Below are positions 23,358-35,366 of a stretch of 64,000 nucleotides of DNA, piece after piece. The position numbers and the translations under genes are program-made. The DNA comes from Tetrastigma voinierianum (taxonomy: Eukaryota; Streptophyta; Magnoliopsida; Vitales; Vitaceae): positions 806,001-870,000 of the forward strand of contig JAEQBH010000897.1 of assembly GCA_016808115.1 (NCBI GenBank). The letters run 5' to 3'. The stretch's first letter is position 1, and every line of letters begins with the position of its first letter. Under the pieces are notes generated by a model. The model did not search any database. It saw nothing but the letters and a program-made list of their open reading frames with translations, and was not told where the DNA came from.

Positions 23358-23376
23358 TTTCCCACAGATGGCGCCA
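23358..23376 (-). other. Primer binding site of the Tat element
   Basis: On the minus strand it reads TGGCGCCATCTGTGGGAAA, the form of primer site usual in Tat-group gypsy elements. It lies two bases inside the presumed LTR end (TGTAGTTTCC, plus strand 23379). Confidence 0.7.
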
Positions 23377-23378
23377 AT

Positions 23379-23990
23379 TGTAGTTTCCAGAATCTTCTGA
23401 GCCACTGGATCGTCGGAACATAAATCTACCTGCAACGATCTGCAAAACAAACAAGAAAACGGTGGTGGGGTCTCCGCCGCCTCTCCGATGTTGAAGTTAG
23501 ATTCCCCTCAAGCCAGAAAAATTAGGGCCCCTTTTTCTTAGTCTCGAATTTCATACCTTATTTTGTGTGATGACCTTCTTTTATCAAGAGAGGCATAGGA
23601 TCCACTTTTCGTGGAAAGTGGATGATTTCCTCCCAAATCGGAAGGAGAAGGTGGTGCATATCTCGCGCGCGAAGACTAGTTCTTCCTTTAAAATAGATGT
23701 GTTTCCCGAATGAAGGGCCCCGAGAGCGCTTGATCGCCCTGAATTCATGGAAGGGCGTGGAAGGGCGCATATTCTCTTCGGGGGATTCTAACCGGCAGCA
23801 TTTGTTAAATAAAATCTCCAGGCGGGAGAGATGGCATCCGGAGTATGTCAACCCCTTTCCGGTTAAGGGAGGATATCTGGGTCTCGGCTCTTAAGTGGGC
23901 TCATAAACCAGTACATTTGGGCGACCCGGAGTCCTCTGTGCGTCGGATGGAACTGTTGGCTAGGGGGCTGAGCCCAGCCATGGCACCCAG
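23379..23990 (-). repeat. Probable 5' LTR of the Tat element
   Basis: The left boundary is set by the primer site. The right boundary is uncertain; base composition changes sharply near 23990-24000, where GC-rich sequence gives way to AT-rich spacer. The partner LTR was not found, so the assignment rests on position only. Confidence 0.5.
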
Positions 23991-26962
23991 ATGATGATTC
24001 GACAATAATTTTGAAAATAGGAATCAAGCGTGTCATATCTGCTGTTATAGGAATAGATCTATAATACTTATTAGAGAATTTACATATAGTTAGAAAAATA
24101 TATATAAAAGAGATCTTTTATTACTGTAATTTAAAAACATATAAAGAAAACCATTTTTTGAGTTAAAAAAAAAAAAACTTTTTAAATATTTTTATCATTT
24201 CCTCATTACTTTCAAGAAATTAAACATAGCCTTATTATTTTTGTTGAAAACCTACAACAATATAACTATGAAAATTGGAAAAAAAACACAATGAAGAAAG
24301 CACATGCGGATTTTACATAGTTCATTTATCCATTATATCCATTAGGGTTACATAAGACGATATTTATAATAACTATAAGTATTACAAAAATCCAAAATTA
24401 CCCCTATACCATGTACCATAGTCGCTCTGCTTTGCTTCACGCTCCCTCACTCCAAAGTGTCATTTGTCCCTTTTCGAAAGATATGTTTCTCTCAATATGA
24501 GCTACATACTACAAAAAAAAAAAAAAAATTTCTTTTTTTACTAAACACAACCTAAATTTGACAGTTTTGTGGACAAAAAGTCTGTTTTCAACAAGTAAGC
24601 TAACCAGAATCCCCAATGCCTTATAAGGCAAAGGCTAAGATCTCAGTTCTCCAGATGGTCAGCAGACCAGCTGGTGAAGATCACTATTCATTTTCCTCTC
24701 TTTCCTGTTGCCTTTGACAGCCTTTCTTTCTTCTCTCCTGTTTCCAGAATTGTGATCAGTTTTGAGAATTTCTGAAAGACTATACATTTAATATTCGTAG
24801 TCTTTTAAACTGTTAGTATTTAATATATATGTGTAAAGTTAAAATATGGTTAAATTAATTTGTAAAAATAATTTATTGACTTTAATGATACATTTGGTTC
24901 TAAAAAAACGTATTAAGAAAAGAAAAGATATTTGTAAAAATAATTTTCTCAAATTTAGTCTTGTAATGAAAATAAAAAAGAAAACCAAATATGATAAGTT
25001 CGTTAAAAACTTATGTACTTCAAAATTATTTAGCCATTATAAAGAATCAGAACAATTGAAACCAATTTAGAATAACATATAAAAAAATAACTTATTGAGT
25101 TTAATTGTTAAAAAAATTTCTTTACTTTTTCTCTCTTCTATGTTTTTCTATCTATTTTTCATTGTATCCTCCTTCAAATTTTCCAAGAACCAGATATAGC
25201 ATGAATCCTTTTTTTTTCTTCTTTCTACAATATTTAGTTCTTGGAAAAATTGAGGAAAAATAAAAAGAAAAATAGTAAGAAAAATAAAATGGAATAAAAA
25301 AAAAATTGAAAAGAAAATAGATTTAAACTCGCTAAGTTACTTTTACATGCCACTCCAAATTTGTTTCACTGATTTTAACTCTGATACAAAAAGACTAAAT
25401 AATTCAAAAAAAAAAACATAAATTTTCAAACTATTATAAATTTTAATTGATTTTATTTTGTATTTTTTACAATAAAACTAAATATAAGAAATTTCTATTT
25501 TTAACATTTTTCTTTCCTTAATACTTTTGTAACCAAAATATAACATCAAATTTATAAATTGTGTTCATGTCATTTCAAACCCATTTTATGATAAAATTAT
25601 TTCCTTTCACTTTTTAATAATTTCTTAAAACCAAACACAACACAACACTAATGACACATCCAAACAACCCATTTAAGTGGCATATATTACCATGAAGTGC
25701 CAGCATGCTACCTAGATGTTAAGAAATTCCTAACTCGTGAAAAAATGACTTTTAGAGCAATAATAGTAAGGGATGACACATCAGATTCCTCAAAAGAATT
25801 TCTATCTCCACCATGCAAGTGTATATCTATATATATTATATATGAAAGAGATTTAGTAATTAAGAAACTTACCTTCCAGTCTTCCTCCACCTTGTTTGCA
25901 GCTTCCTGCATATTGGCTTCTCTTTATAATTTGCAGTTTGGTATATAGCTGTTCTTGCTTCAAGTTATTCCCCACCTTATTCTTTAATACTTTGCTCTCA
26001 TTTCAAGTTATTCCATGCACTCCGGATGCTTCCTCCTTTTTCTCTTTAGGAAGCATCAGTCCCTTTTGTCCCCACTATGTCAGCACTTATAGATTAGTTA
26101 AATGCATGATGGGCAGGCATTGCCCCTTTCGGCTGGAACCCAGAAAATACTAAGTGTTTGAGATATTTTTTGTCATAATCTTAAGAAAAAATAAATCTCA
26201 TATTTCTAGCAGCAGAACCTAATGTCATGGTTGATGTCGTACAAGTTAGTGTATCATGTCGTGTGACAACTTACCACATTCAGTCAAATTCGATTTTAGA
26301 GTTGAGATTCTACGAATCAAGAGTCAATCTTTGATGTAATGAACAAGGAAGATTAGAGGAGAATATTAGGCAATATTACACGAATTAAATTAGAGACATC
26401 AAATGTTATTTTGTGAGATTTCCAATGAAGGAAGATATTATACTATGATAAGTATAGAAGGAAATTAGAATATTCCAAGTGACTTGTTGAGATAGTTTAG
26501 GAAACATGGAGATTCTGAATATTAAGAATATCTCCAAGGGGCTATTTAAAAAGATGAAGAAACGTTTGTCTATGCATTGATTTTGAGAGCATACATGAAG
26601 GAGATTTCTAGATGAGCTATTCACACGTAAAGATAGTTGACGCAAGTATTGCTTTAAGATTCCTGATGATGAGTAATGTTGATACTCTTTATTAAGGAGT
26701 GTGTGGCCATGTAGGAGTCTAGATGTCGCCTTATGGGGGAATAAAGGGAGCTTATTCCCATGTCTCACAATGAGAGAGTTAGGAGTAAATGGTTGTGAGA
26801 AAGGGGGAGTTTTGTCTCACATAAGACCAATGTGTAACCTAATTGATATATAGGATGCATTTGGGAGAGCTTATTTACAGTTTATTTGAGCTTATCTTCT
26901 CATATAAGTACCTTTGATAAAAATTATAGGTGTTTGAAAGAGCTTATAAAAATAACTTATGA
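23991..26962. other. AT-rich intergenic spacer, no gene seen
   Basis: Nearly 3 kb of AT-rich sequence with poly-A and poly-T runs and short chance frames. No coding domain, RNA gene or defined element could be supported. Confidence 0.45.
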
Positions 26963-27520
26963 CGTCACGCCCCGATTCCCCTGCCTAGGCGGACGAAGGG
27001 GACGCGAGACTGTACTGAACTGGGACTCTTTACTTGCTTTTTCAGACATTGGTGGGCCCAAGTCTTATAACTAAATGACAATAACATATACAAAATAAAA
27101 CTACCACCGTAGTGGTGTTTACAGTATCAATACATACAGTCCTGAGTCCCATTTACATATACATATACAAAAACTGTACATTTACATTCACATATTCAGA
27201 GCACGGAATCTACATGTGGTGAACCCCCTACAGTGTGCTGGCCCAACTGAATGCGGAAGATCGCGGACGTCCTCCTCTGTCTCTCACTTGATTAGCTTCG
27301 TCTTGAGAGCTTTCTGTGCAGTGGGAAGCTCTCTGCTGCTCTATGTACATGCATTAATACTCTTTTTTCGAGTAAATATATATGATGTATATATTGATAG
27401 CCGGTATCGGGAATTTATTATGGATTCATATAACAAACTTATACACATACTTGTACTTATAGCAGATTTATACTTATTCAGATCTCCTGTAGAAGTTACC
27501 CAACTTATACTTATACGGAA

Positions 27521-27654
27521 GTACTCGTAGGTACTACAGAACTTATACTTATACTTGTTCAGATCTCCCGTAGGAGTTACAGAGCCTATACTTGTACAAA
27601 AGTACCCGTAGGTACTACAAATCTTATACTTGTATAGAAGTACCCGTAGGTACT
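27521..27654 (-). other. Cluster of stem-loops with TACG loops
   Basis: On the sense (minus) strand: AGTACC-TACG-GGTACT at 27601-27616 and again at 27639-27654 (6-bp stems), CTCC-TACG-GGAG at 27565-27576 (4-bp stem), and a one-mismatch version at 27521-27534. As RNA each would have a UACG loop closed by C-G, the UNCG tetraloop class known for unusual stability. Repeats are about 38-80 bp apart. Confidence 0.75.
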
Positions 27655-28276
27655 ACAGAGCTTATTCTTTAACCTTATTCGTTATTCAGACTCTTATCAT
27701 ATAACTGTTGGATTACCTAGACCAGTAATAAGAAATGATTAGGACACAGCACAATAAATTACCCCAGAGTGCGATTACCGTGAGGTGTCAGTAGCATAAA
27801 GCAAAATCTTGAAGCAGTCAGTACGCCCATGTAACATGAGTGTCGTAGCACTGAGTAGAAGTCTTGGCTCAGCGATCGGAACATGCACGCGCGTAGCAGT
27901 GTCGGCTATCATTGGCGGAGTGCGAGAAACACTGTCGAGGCGTGCTGCCCGCATTAAGCGAGTGCGCGACCGTAGCGGGGAGTCATCGAGCGCGATGGGA
28001 GCGATGCTGCCGCGTAACAAAGTGTTGTGTCATTCGATTATTTGGTCACACCAGGCATTTCACATAGTGCTGTTTGTTCAGGAACTTACTATATTATCAT
28101 AAGGGCATTAAGTTTGCCCACATTGCTCCGCCGAAGCGGCGAGGTACGGTATAGTTTTTCCTTTACCTTACAAACATGAATGGACCCTTTCATACACTTA
28201 TAGGGTCCTCATTTGTCCAATAGACGAGTCCTCGGAGCAATGGAAAAGCAAAGCGGGACAAAAAACACAGCCAACA

Positions 28277-28389
28277 ATTTCCACGGCGTGAGCCGGTGGC
28301 TTCGCCTCGGCGAAGGAGCTACCGCGGCGAACCAAACGACCCGGCCTCCCATTCGGCCATGCCTTGGCGTAGGTCTTCGCCGCTATGTA
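28277..28389 (-). repeat. TTCGCC-GGCGAA palindrome array
   Basis: TTCGCCTCGGCGAA at 28301-28314 with degenerate copies centred near 28283, 28324, 28364 and 28382. Local GC content is much higher than around it. It lies about 0.8-0.95 kb from the LTR 5' end in sense direction. Confidence 0.65.
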
Positions 28390-29202
28390 GGACCCCGACA
28401 GCTTGCCCAAATTTGTTGTTTTCAGCATTTTTCTTTTCCAAAATCCAACCAAAATCAAAGGATATTCATATATTCTCCAAACACACATCTCCCAAGTGTA
28501 TTCTAACTCCACCAAAACCAAAGATAGAGAGTAACTAGGGTTTTTTTCCAAACCCTAACTCAAATCCTTGTATGTTAGGTTAACTTCCTAACACCATACA
28601 TGTATCCACATACCTTAAACCAAGAATCCATACTCATCTTATGCAAACTAGGGTTTTACCAACCCAACTCTCAACAAGTCTAGGGTTATGATGGATTCCT
28701 AACTAAACCCTAGAAATGGAACCACTAATATCCATACAAACCCTTCCATACTCAAAGTTTTCATACTCAAAGTCATGAATCCATACAAAAACATGGTTTC
28801 TATACAAAATCCTAGTTCCATACCTTTCCTCTTCTTCTCTCTTCTTCACGTTTTTGCTCCCAAAAATGCCCAAATGAGAGACCAAAATTGGTCTTATTTG
28901 GTCTCATTTCATAAGGCCTTGTTTGGCCACAATAATGCATTAATTTGACTTAAGTTTCCTTTTATTGCACTTTGGTCCTTCAACTATTTTCTATTTGCTC
29001 CACAAGTTATGTTATTTCTATAATAGCCTCACATCTTTTTATCTTATGACTTTTGTGTCCCAATTTGACAAATTCCAATTTTACCCTTGCTTATTTCCGG
29101 GTTTCTCAAATTTCACGTTTTGCGTTTAAGTGAAAAATTTACCAATTATCGAAAATCTGCTAGCATCTTTGAAAGCGGCTAGGGTATATTTCGAGTGTTA
29201 CA

Positions 29203-30210
29203 TATAACCGCTATAAAAGCTAAATTTTAGGCACTTTGTTTGTGCTTCGTGGGGCGAAGCTTATCCAAAAAAAACTTAAAAAATTTATCACGAAAACCTT
29301 AAAATCATTCATTTAGCAATAAAATTGTCATTCCTAATAAATTATGTAAAAAAAATATAAAAAAGAATTCTTTAAAATAGTAAAAAAATTATGTAAAAAA
29401 ATAGATAATTTAAAAAAAATAGAAAATAACAAAGGCAAATAGAAAACAAATTCAAAAATGATGTAAAAAATAGGTAAAATTTTTGAAATTTTTATTTAAA
29501 TAGGAAAAAATAATGAAAATAGAAAACAAATTTCGAAAAATTATGTAAAAAATAGGTCAATTTTTGATAAAAATTTATGTTAAATATAGGAAAAAATTAT
29601 TACATATAATTAAAAATAGAAAAAAAATTCTATTTATGATAGGAAAAATGATATTGATGATGATTTTCTTGATTTTGAATTTGATGCAAATCCATGAGTG
29701 TTTATTTTATTTTGAAACTTAGAATTTTTTTGATGATGTGAAGCATTAATGATGTTTGTTATTTTGTTTTAGTAATGTTTGAGATGATGGGAAGCATTAG
29801 TGATGTTTGCTTTTTTATGTTTTATGTTTTTCTTTTTGTGTATTTTATTGATAAGTAGCCCATAACCAGTATTTAGTGAGATATATAATTTTTATTTATA
29901 ATCGGTAGGGTGTGCATCACTTAAAAAAAGCACAACTCAAGTGTGACTTTGCCTTAAGGCCGAAGAACTTTTCTTTCTTTGGTGCGAACTTAAATAGCTT
30001 AGTTCGTAATTAAATCACGTTCAATTTATAGAAAGAGTTTCAAAGATTTTAATGAAGAAAAAAATCTATAATATTTTAGTTTTTATAATTTCTTCGATGC
30101 ATATAAAACAAATGTAAAGATGAGAAAATGGTTCATTAGTTATTTTTTATACTAGAGATTACATTTGAATGATAAATGTTTTAATTATATAGTAAATCTT
30201 TATTTTATTT

Positions 30211-30248
<38 letters not shown>

Positions 30249-31243
30249 CTTTATTTTTTTTTAAATTATGACAAGTGTTTATTTATTCAAACACTTCTAT
30301 AAGAATCTTTATGTTGATGCTTTCGGTAATTCGGCCATTATAAGTGTTTGTGTATGCGTCAAACGCCTTAAAATAATACATAAGACTTTTAAAAATATTA
30401 ATGTATCCAAAGCACTTGAATGGAACTGATGAATAAAATACTTATAACATAAGTTTCATTTAATAATTTCAGCATAAAATAAGTCTTAATTAAGTTGTTT
30501 CTGAAATAGGCCCAGCCAGTGAGATTTCTTGCATTTAGGCTGGTCAGCTCAAAAACATGGGTTTTGTCAAGTACAATAATGACCAATCTTTTGTCTCCTT
30601 CTGCGATGTGTGTGGTGGTTTTTTACTTGTCTCCTCTGATTTTATTTTAAATTGATTAATCATTAATATATATCGTGGTACACCTCAATCTTGACAATGT
30701 CGCATCACTTGATGCAACAATTGATGAATCACTGTAAAAAAAAAACAGTTTTTCTCTTTCACTAATGAAAGAAAATTGTGAGGAAGATAAAAATAAAAGT
30801 TGAAGGAAAATAAAAAATATATTTAAATTTAATAAATTAATTGTATATGTTTTATTCAAACTCATTTTATTTGTTTATCTCTATTATATAAGGATTAAGA
30901 AATTTTAAAATATGTAAAATTTTGAGAAATTTTGGTTATATTTAATTTTCTTTTGTATTTTTTACTTTGAAATCAAACATGAAAAAAAAAATTTCTTCCA
31001 TAATATTTTATAGGTTCCAAACGGAGCTTTCAAAAACCGTAATCAAATAAGGTCTTGAAGTATGGTGATGAAAATACTAAGGATTTGTTGCTTCGTTATT
31101 TTATTGACAATACTAATTTCTAGCCTCAAGTCATGAATTGAAGTAAAATATATTTAGAGAACTATTTTGTCTTACAGCATAACAGCTTTGACCTTCAATG
31201 TTTTTATATAAGAAAGAGAATTTAAGGGAAAACGGGTTAAGAG
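29203..31243. other. AT-rich spacer with A-rich repeats, no gene
   Basis: Between about 29341 and 29640 the phrase ATGTAAAAAATAGG recurs at 29461 and 29543, with variants near 29343 and 29390, so there is a loose 50-80-bp A-rich repeat. An (AT)n run lies at 30219-30244. Nothing else was recognised. Confidence 0.45.
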
Positions 31244-31618
31244 CAAGGATGAAAATATCGGTTTCGACGGATATATCGGTACTTAGATTTTACGGATATA
31301 TTGGATATATCGGTGGATATTTTTACATGAATATCGATATATCGAAATTAAAGTGTTGTGATCGATCGTAACCGTTGGATCAAGTCGGGATTTGAATGCG
31401 GTCGTTTAAATATGTCTAGATATATCGATATATCCGAAATATCTACGATATTTTGCTCGAAATGCATGCGTCGTGTGTCATGAGCTGATATTTCCACGAT
31501 ATATCGGTCCAGCGATATATCGGTGATATATCGGTCACCGTCGATATCGTGTCGAACATCAGCGATATCGGATATATCGGAGATATATCGACGGATATAT
31601 CGGATATTTTCATCCCTG
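31244..31618. mobile_element. hAT-type MITE rich in CGATATATCG
   Basis: The 375-bp element begins CAAGGATGAAAATATC and ends GATATTTTCATCCCTG, imperfect terminal inverted repeats of about 16 bp. Flanks are GTTAAGAG (31236-31243) and ATTAAGAG (31619-31626), an 8-bp target duplication with one change, as expected for hAT elements. The interior is filled with the palindromes CGATATATCG and GATATATC, so it can fold heavily. There is no transposase, so it is non-autonomous. Confidence 0.85.
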
Positions 31619-31626
31619 ATTAAGAG

Positions 31627-34148
31627 AACTTCTTTCTAAGAAGTTGGAGAGATAGAAGATATTTTTCTCTATTTTTTTACACACATAGGAAGTAAGAGAG
31701 AATCCTTTTCACCTTATGTAATTGGTAGTTTCTTAAAAAAAATTTGGTTGAAAATTCTCAATAACCTAAAATTTGTAAATCTAACTCTTTACATGTTTTT
31801 TAAAAAAAAATAATTCATTTTGAACGAAAATACTCTTTTCTATTTGATCTATTTCTATGTATCTTATAAAAAATAAATGCTTACTTTTACAAAATAATAA
31901 CGAGTGTATTTTTATCAAAATGGAATCAAAATTTGACGAAATGTTAGATTTTCCAAAATTCATGTTTCAACGATATGGTACAAGTTTCCTAGATTGTATG
32001 ATTCTTAAATCCATTCAATTCCCAATCTTTGTGTCATAAAATTTGAAAGGGTGGAAATAGGAAAGAATTAAGAAAAGTAAATAGAGATAAAAGTGGAAGA
32101 AAATAAAATTTAAAGTAAAATAAAAAATATGTTTTAAACAATAAATTAATTATATTTTGTTACAAAATCGTTTACATTTTATTTCTCTATTACAAAGGAT
32201 TAAGAGTAAATGTAAAATTTTAAGAAATTTTGATTATATTCGATTTTATTTTATATCTTTCAAGGATGAAACTAAATATGAGAAAATCATTTTTTTTAGT
32301 TTTTTTTTTTTCAAATACTTTTCGGGTTCCAAACCGAATGTAATTTAAGAATCATCAAAGATAGTGGCTGGAGCATGCTAGTTTAAGAAATATATATCAT
32401 CTTTCTGGGTCTACTTCACATTGAAGCAACAACAAAAAAATCTTGGAATATGAATAAATAAATACAATTCTTTAAGAAGAAACATATAAACAAGAAGGTA
32501 CTTTTGGGAAATAAATAAATAAATTTTAGATATAAAATAAAATGTAGACGAGAAATTTTTTTCAAAATCGATGTCACCCAACTAATGTATTCACACAAAT
32601 CTCAGGAAATGTCAACGGAATTAACCGAATCTTATCATTTTCAAACAAAGAGGGATGAAGATCAAATGACCTACCATTTTTCATGGCCCCTGTACATGAA
32701 AACGACGCCGTTTGCAAGTGAGAGTTGAACGACAATCTGAGGCTCCCTGTTTGGGCTCATGAAAGAAATCCACGCCGTTATTTTCTTGGGCCCAGTTTGA
32801 GACAAAAGCCCAACTTGCATTGTTCAACGGCAGTCGGCAACAAGCAACATTCATTGACTTTTATTTCCTAACAAAAAAAAAGTTTATTTTTGTTTGAGAA
32901 GAGTTACAGTAAGGTCAAGTTTTTGACCATTAAATCTTGATTGTTATCATGTTTTGGAGCTCAATCTACAAACCCTATTTTCAACTAAACCCCTTTTGTT
33001 TTTCAAGAAAAATCGGTTGTGTTTCATCACAACAGTAGAAACTATTACATTTTCAAAAAAAATTTAAAAAGTTAAAATGTTATTATTTGGTACAGTGGCT
33101 GAGCCAACATTTTTGTTTAGGGTGGCATAATTTAGTATTATAAAAACATAAAATGTGATCAATACAAAATTTAATGAAAAACATATTTCAACATATTCAT
33201 TAATCATAATATTTATCATAACATATTTAAAAATATTATATCAACTAAGAATATAATGTTAATACCAAGTTTTAACAACAAATTTTGTTATTCAATAATA
33301 AAGTTAAATTTAAATAAGAACAATTACTATCAATAATAAATTTAAAAAATAAAATAAAATATGATTTATCATTTATTCATATAATATTTTAATAATATTT
33401 AAATAGATAAATCCGAATATTGAGAAGTTAAGTTTTTAACTCGGCAGGTTTATATCTTTTTAAAAGTAAGTTTTATTACTTTTAAGTTATCAAAATGCGA
33501 TAAAAGATATGAAAAAGATTAGTGGGTGGCAAATGACAAAGGGTTATAAATTGAAGTTTTTTTTTTTTTTTTGAGTTACAATTGGTGGTTAGAGTTCTTA
33601 GTATAATAACACCCATAAACGGCTCAATTTCTCAATTGTAGAAATTATAATTTTTATGAAAAATGTTTTAGTAGACCATTAGGCTCTGTTTATAGAAGCC
33701 ACTGGTTAGAATCAGGTTATTGGATTCAATCCTGATATCACAACTTTAAAAAAAATCAAATTTACATTAACTCAATCTTCTACAGGTTATCCTAGTGGAC
33801 AACGGTTTTTTTATTTTTTATTTTTTTTCACGTGAAACAAAAACGTTAACATATGATTTATAAACTATAATCTAAGAGTTCCGTTGTTCATAGAATTTGA
33901 AAGCGAAAACAAGTATTTACTTATTATTGAGATCTGGATTGAGTATATATGCCTTCAATGCTTCAGTAAGGATTAGATTATCATAATCAGAATGGTGTTT
34001 ACAACACCGTTCAGTTGTCTATGTTTGGATGAATAAAAAAATGTTTGTGGAAGAGTTTTTTTTTATCTTGTTATTCTATATATACCGAGAAATAAAATAA
34101 CCGAACCTCTTATATATATTGTGTCTGGTACCTTTTACAAAAAGGCTA
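31627..34148. other. AT-rich spacer, no gene seen
   Basis: Short chance frames only. From about 33095 the words GTGGCTGAGCCA and TTTAGGGTGGCATAAT resemble a degenerate dispersed repeat seen in many plants, ending near 33560; this is a weak call. Nothing else is supported. Confidence 0.4.
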
Positions 34149-34319
34149 TGAGACACATCTATTGGTATGTGTCTCATATTAGAATATATTTAGGATTCAT
34201 TTTTTTGTATTAGAGTATATTTAGGATTCATTTTATTGTCTTTATACATTTACCTTTTTACCCTTGTTTTGGTATATTTTTATACCTCAACTCTCTTAAT
34301 AATAATTAAGTCTATTTCA
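34149..34319 (+). repeat. Probable Ty1/copia 5' LTR
   Basis: A short segment beginning TGAGACACAT and ending TATTTCA directly before a primer site. It holds two direct copies of TATTAGARTATATTTAGGATTC-like sequence and an inverted GAGACACAT / ATGTGTCTC pair. The start could instead be near 34177. The other LTR is absent. Confidence 0.5.
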
Positions 34320-34324
34320 TAATA

Positions 34325-34336
34325 TGGTATCAGAAC
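34325..34336 (+). other. tRNA-iMet primer binding site of copia remnant
   Basis: TGGTATCAGAAC, matching the common plant copia primer site, five bases after the presumed LTR end. It is followed within 160 bp by gag. Confidence 0.75.
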
Positions 34337-34482
34337 TATAAGCTAAAAAGCAAACCCTAGCCTCCGCCGCTGTTCATGATCTACCTCCTTTATTAGCCCT
34401 TATTCTCCCCAATGGCGACGCCTTTTCTTCCACCACTATCATCGTGCCCTCCTGTATCCCCACGGTCTTGATTTAAACGGAC

Positions 34483-35366
34483 ATGCCTCAGAACTTAGTC
34501 ATTTTCAAAGTCATTGCTCAGGCACTACTCAAACTCACAGCCATGAATTACTCTATGTGGCGGCTACAATTCACATATCTCCTATTTGGATGCGACTTAC
34601 TTAGGTTCGTCAATGGCTCAAAGCCGTGTCCTCCTATAACGATAACTCTGTTCGATGTTGCTTTTCCCTCCCCAAATTTAGATTATACTCTCTCGCTCCG
34701 ACAAGATCAATTGCTTCTTAATGCAGTGCTCGGGATCCCGATCTCTCAGCGCTCGTGCGGTTTCTCTCCACCTCCACCACGTCTCGGGCTCGTGGACCAC
34801 CCATGAAGACATATGCCTCTCCCTCCGCGGACGGAGTGATGATTCGTCGCGAATCTTGCCGATCACCGGCCCAGAATATCGATTAGTACAAAAATACATG
34901 AAAGATGTCAAACACAACATTGACTCTCTTGCTCTTATGAATGTCCCTATTGACTTTGATGAGCTCTCTGTCAGTGTCTTGAACGAACTCAACCGGGCCT
35001 ACTCAAACTTATCTTATGCTCTCCAAGTTCAGGAGACTCCCGTTACATTCGAGGAATTGTTCAAGCACCTATTAAATTATGAGGCCTAACTTCGACATTC
35101 GATTTCTTCAGCATCGCCTGCTACTACTCCGACCATTGCCCTAGTCACCTCGACTAGCCCTTCTTCCCATCGTCGAGTGCACAACCATGGCAATAGGAAC
35201 TATAACCAGTCTCAACAGTCATGGGCCCTACCTAACACCCAGCTCATGCATTGTGGGGTCAGCTCCCACAGGCCTAGCTGGGACAAAGCCTACCCGCGGG
35301 GCATCTCGGCTCCACTACAGCTCGAGGCCGCAAACAACTTGATATATGGGGCATCACGCTCCGACG
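34483..35366 (+). pseudogene. Ty1/copia gag remnant
   Basis: The first frame (34483-34806) holds MNYSMWRLQFTYLLFG then FVNGSKPCPP, the typical start of copia gag. After a frameshift near 34740 the second frame has YMKDVKHNIDSLALMNVP and PVTFEELFKHLLNYEA, ending at a stop at about 35089. The downstream linker with SS/HH-rich sequence runs to about 35230. It is truncated at 35366 by Athila-like LTR sequence, so the zinc knuckle and all of pol are missing. Confidence 0.8.

Larger units (their letters stand above)
17909..23990 (-). mobile_element. Decayed Tat-lineage Ty3/gypsy retrotransposon
   Basis: Gag, protease, RT, RNase H and integrase follow in the standard gypsy order on the minus strand from 23232 to 17909. 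A primer site (23358-23376) and an LTR-like segment (23379 on) lie upstream. The gag zinc motif CDYHRDHDHETNHC, the RT words and the integrase end GKFQPNWEGPY are typical of the Tat group. All domains carry frameshifts or stops. The matching 3' LTR and target duplication were not found. Confidence 0.85.
26963..29202 (-). mobile_element. Solo LTR of the TGTAAC superfamily
   Basis: Starts CGTCACGCCCCG (first base changed from T) and ends GAGTGTTACA on the plus strand. Flanks are TATGA (26958-26962) and TATAA (29203-29207), a target duplication with one change. It is 2.24 kb and has no internal region or second LTR. It shares its opening block (TGGGACTCTTTACTTGC, ACCACCGTAGTGGTGTT) with 45252-47336 and, inverted, with the ends of the two LTRs at 36046 and 38738. 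Confidence 0.82.

Noticed and set aside
27480..27670. Possible CRISPR-like repeat-spacer array
   Set aside because: Units are unequal, lie in a plant LTR with target duplications, and spacers are not unique; a minisatellite fits better.
26850..29220. A hAT or MITE around 26850-29220 interrupted by the solo LTR
   Set aside because: Flanks share words such as AGCTTATAAAA, but I could not define terminal repeats or a target duplication for an outer element.
34325..34336. tRNA gene fragment
   Set aside because: TGGTATCAGA is a primer binding site next to an LTR and copia gag; no cloverleaf follows.
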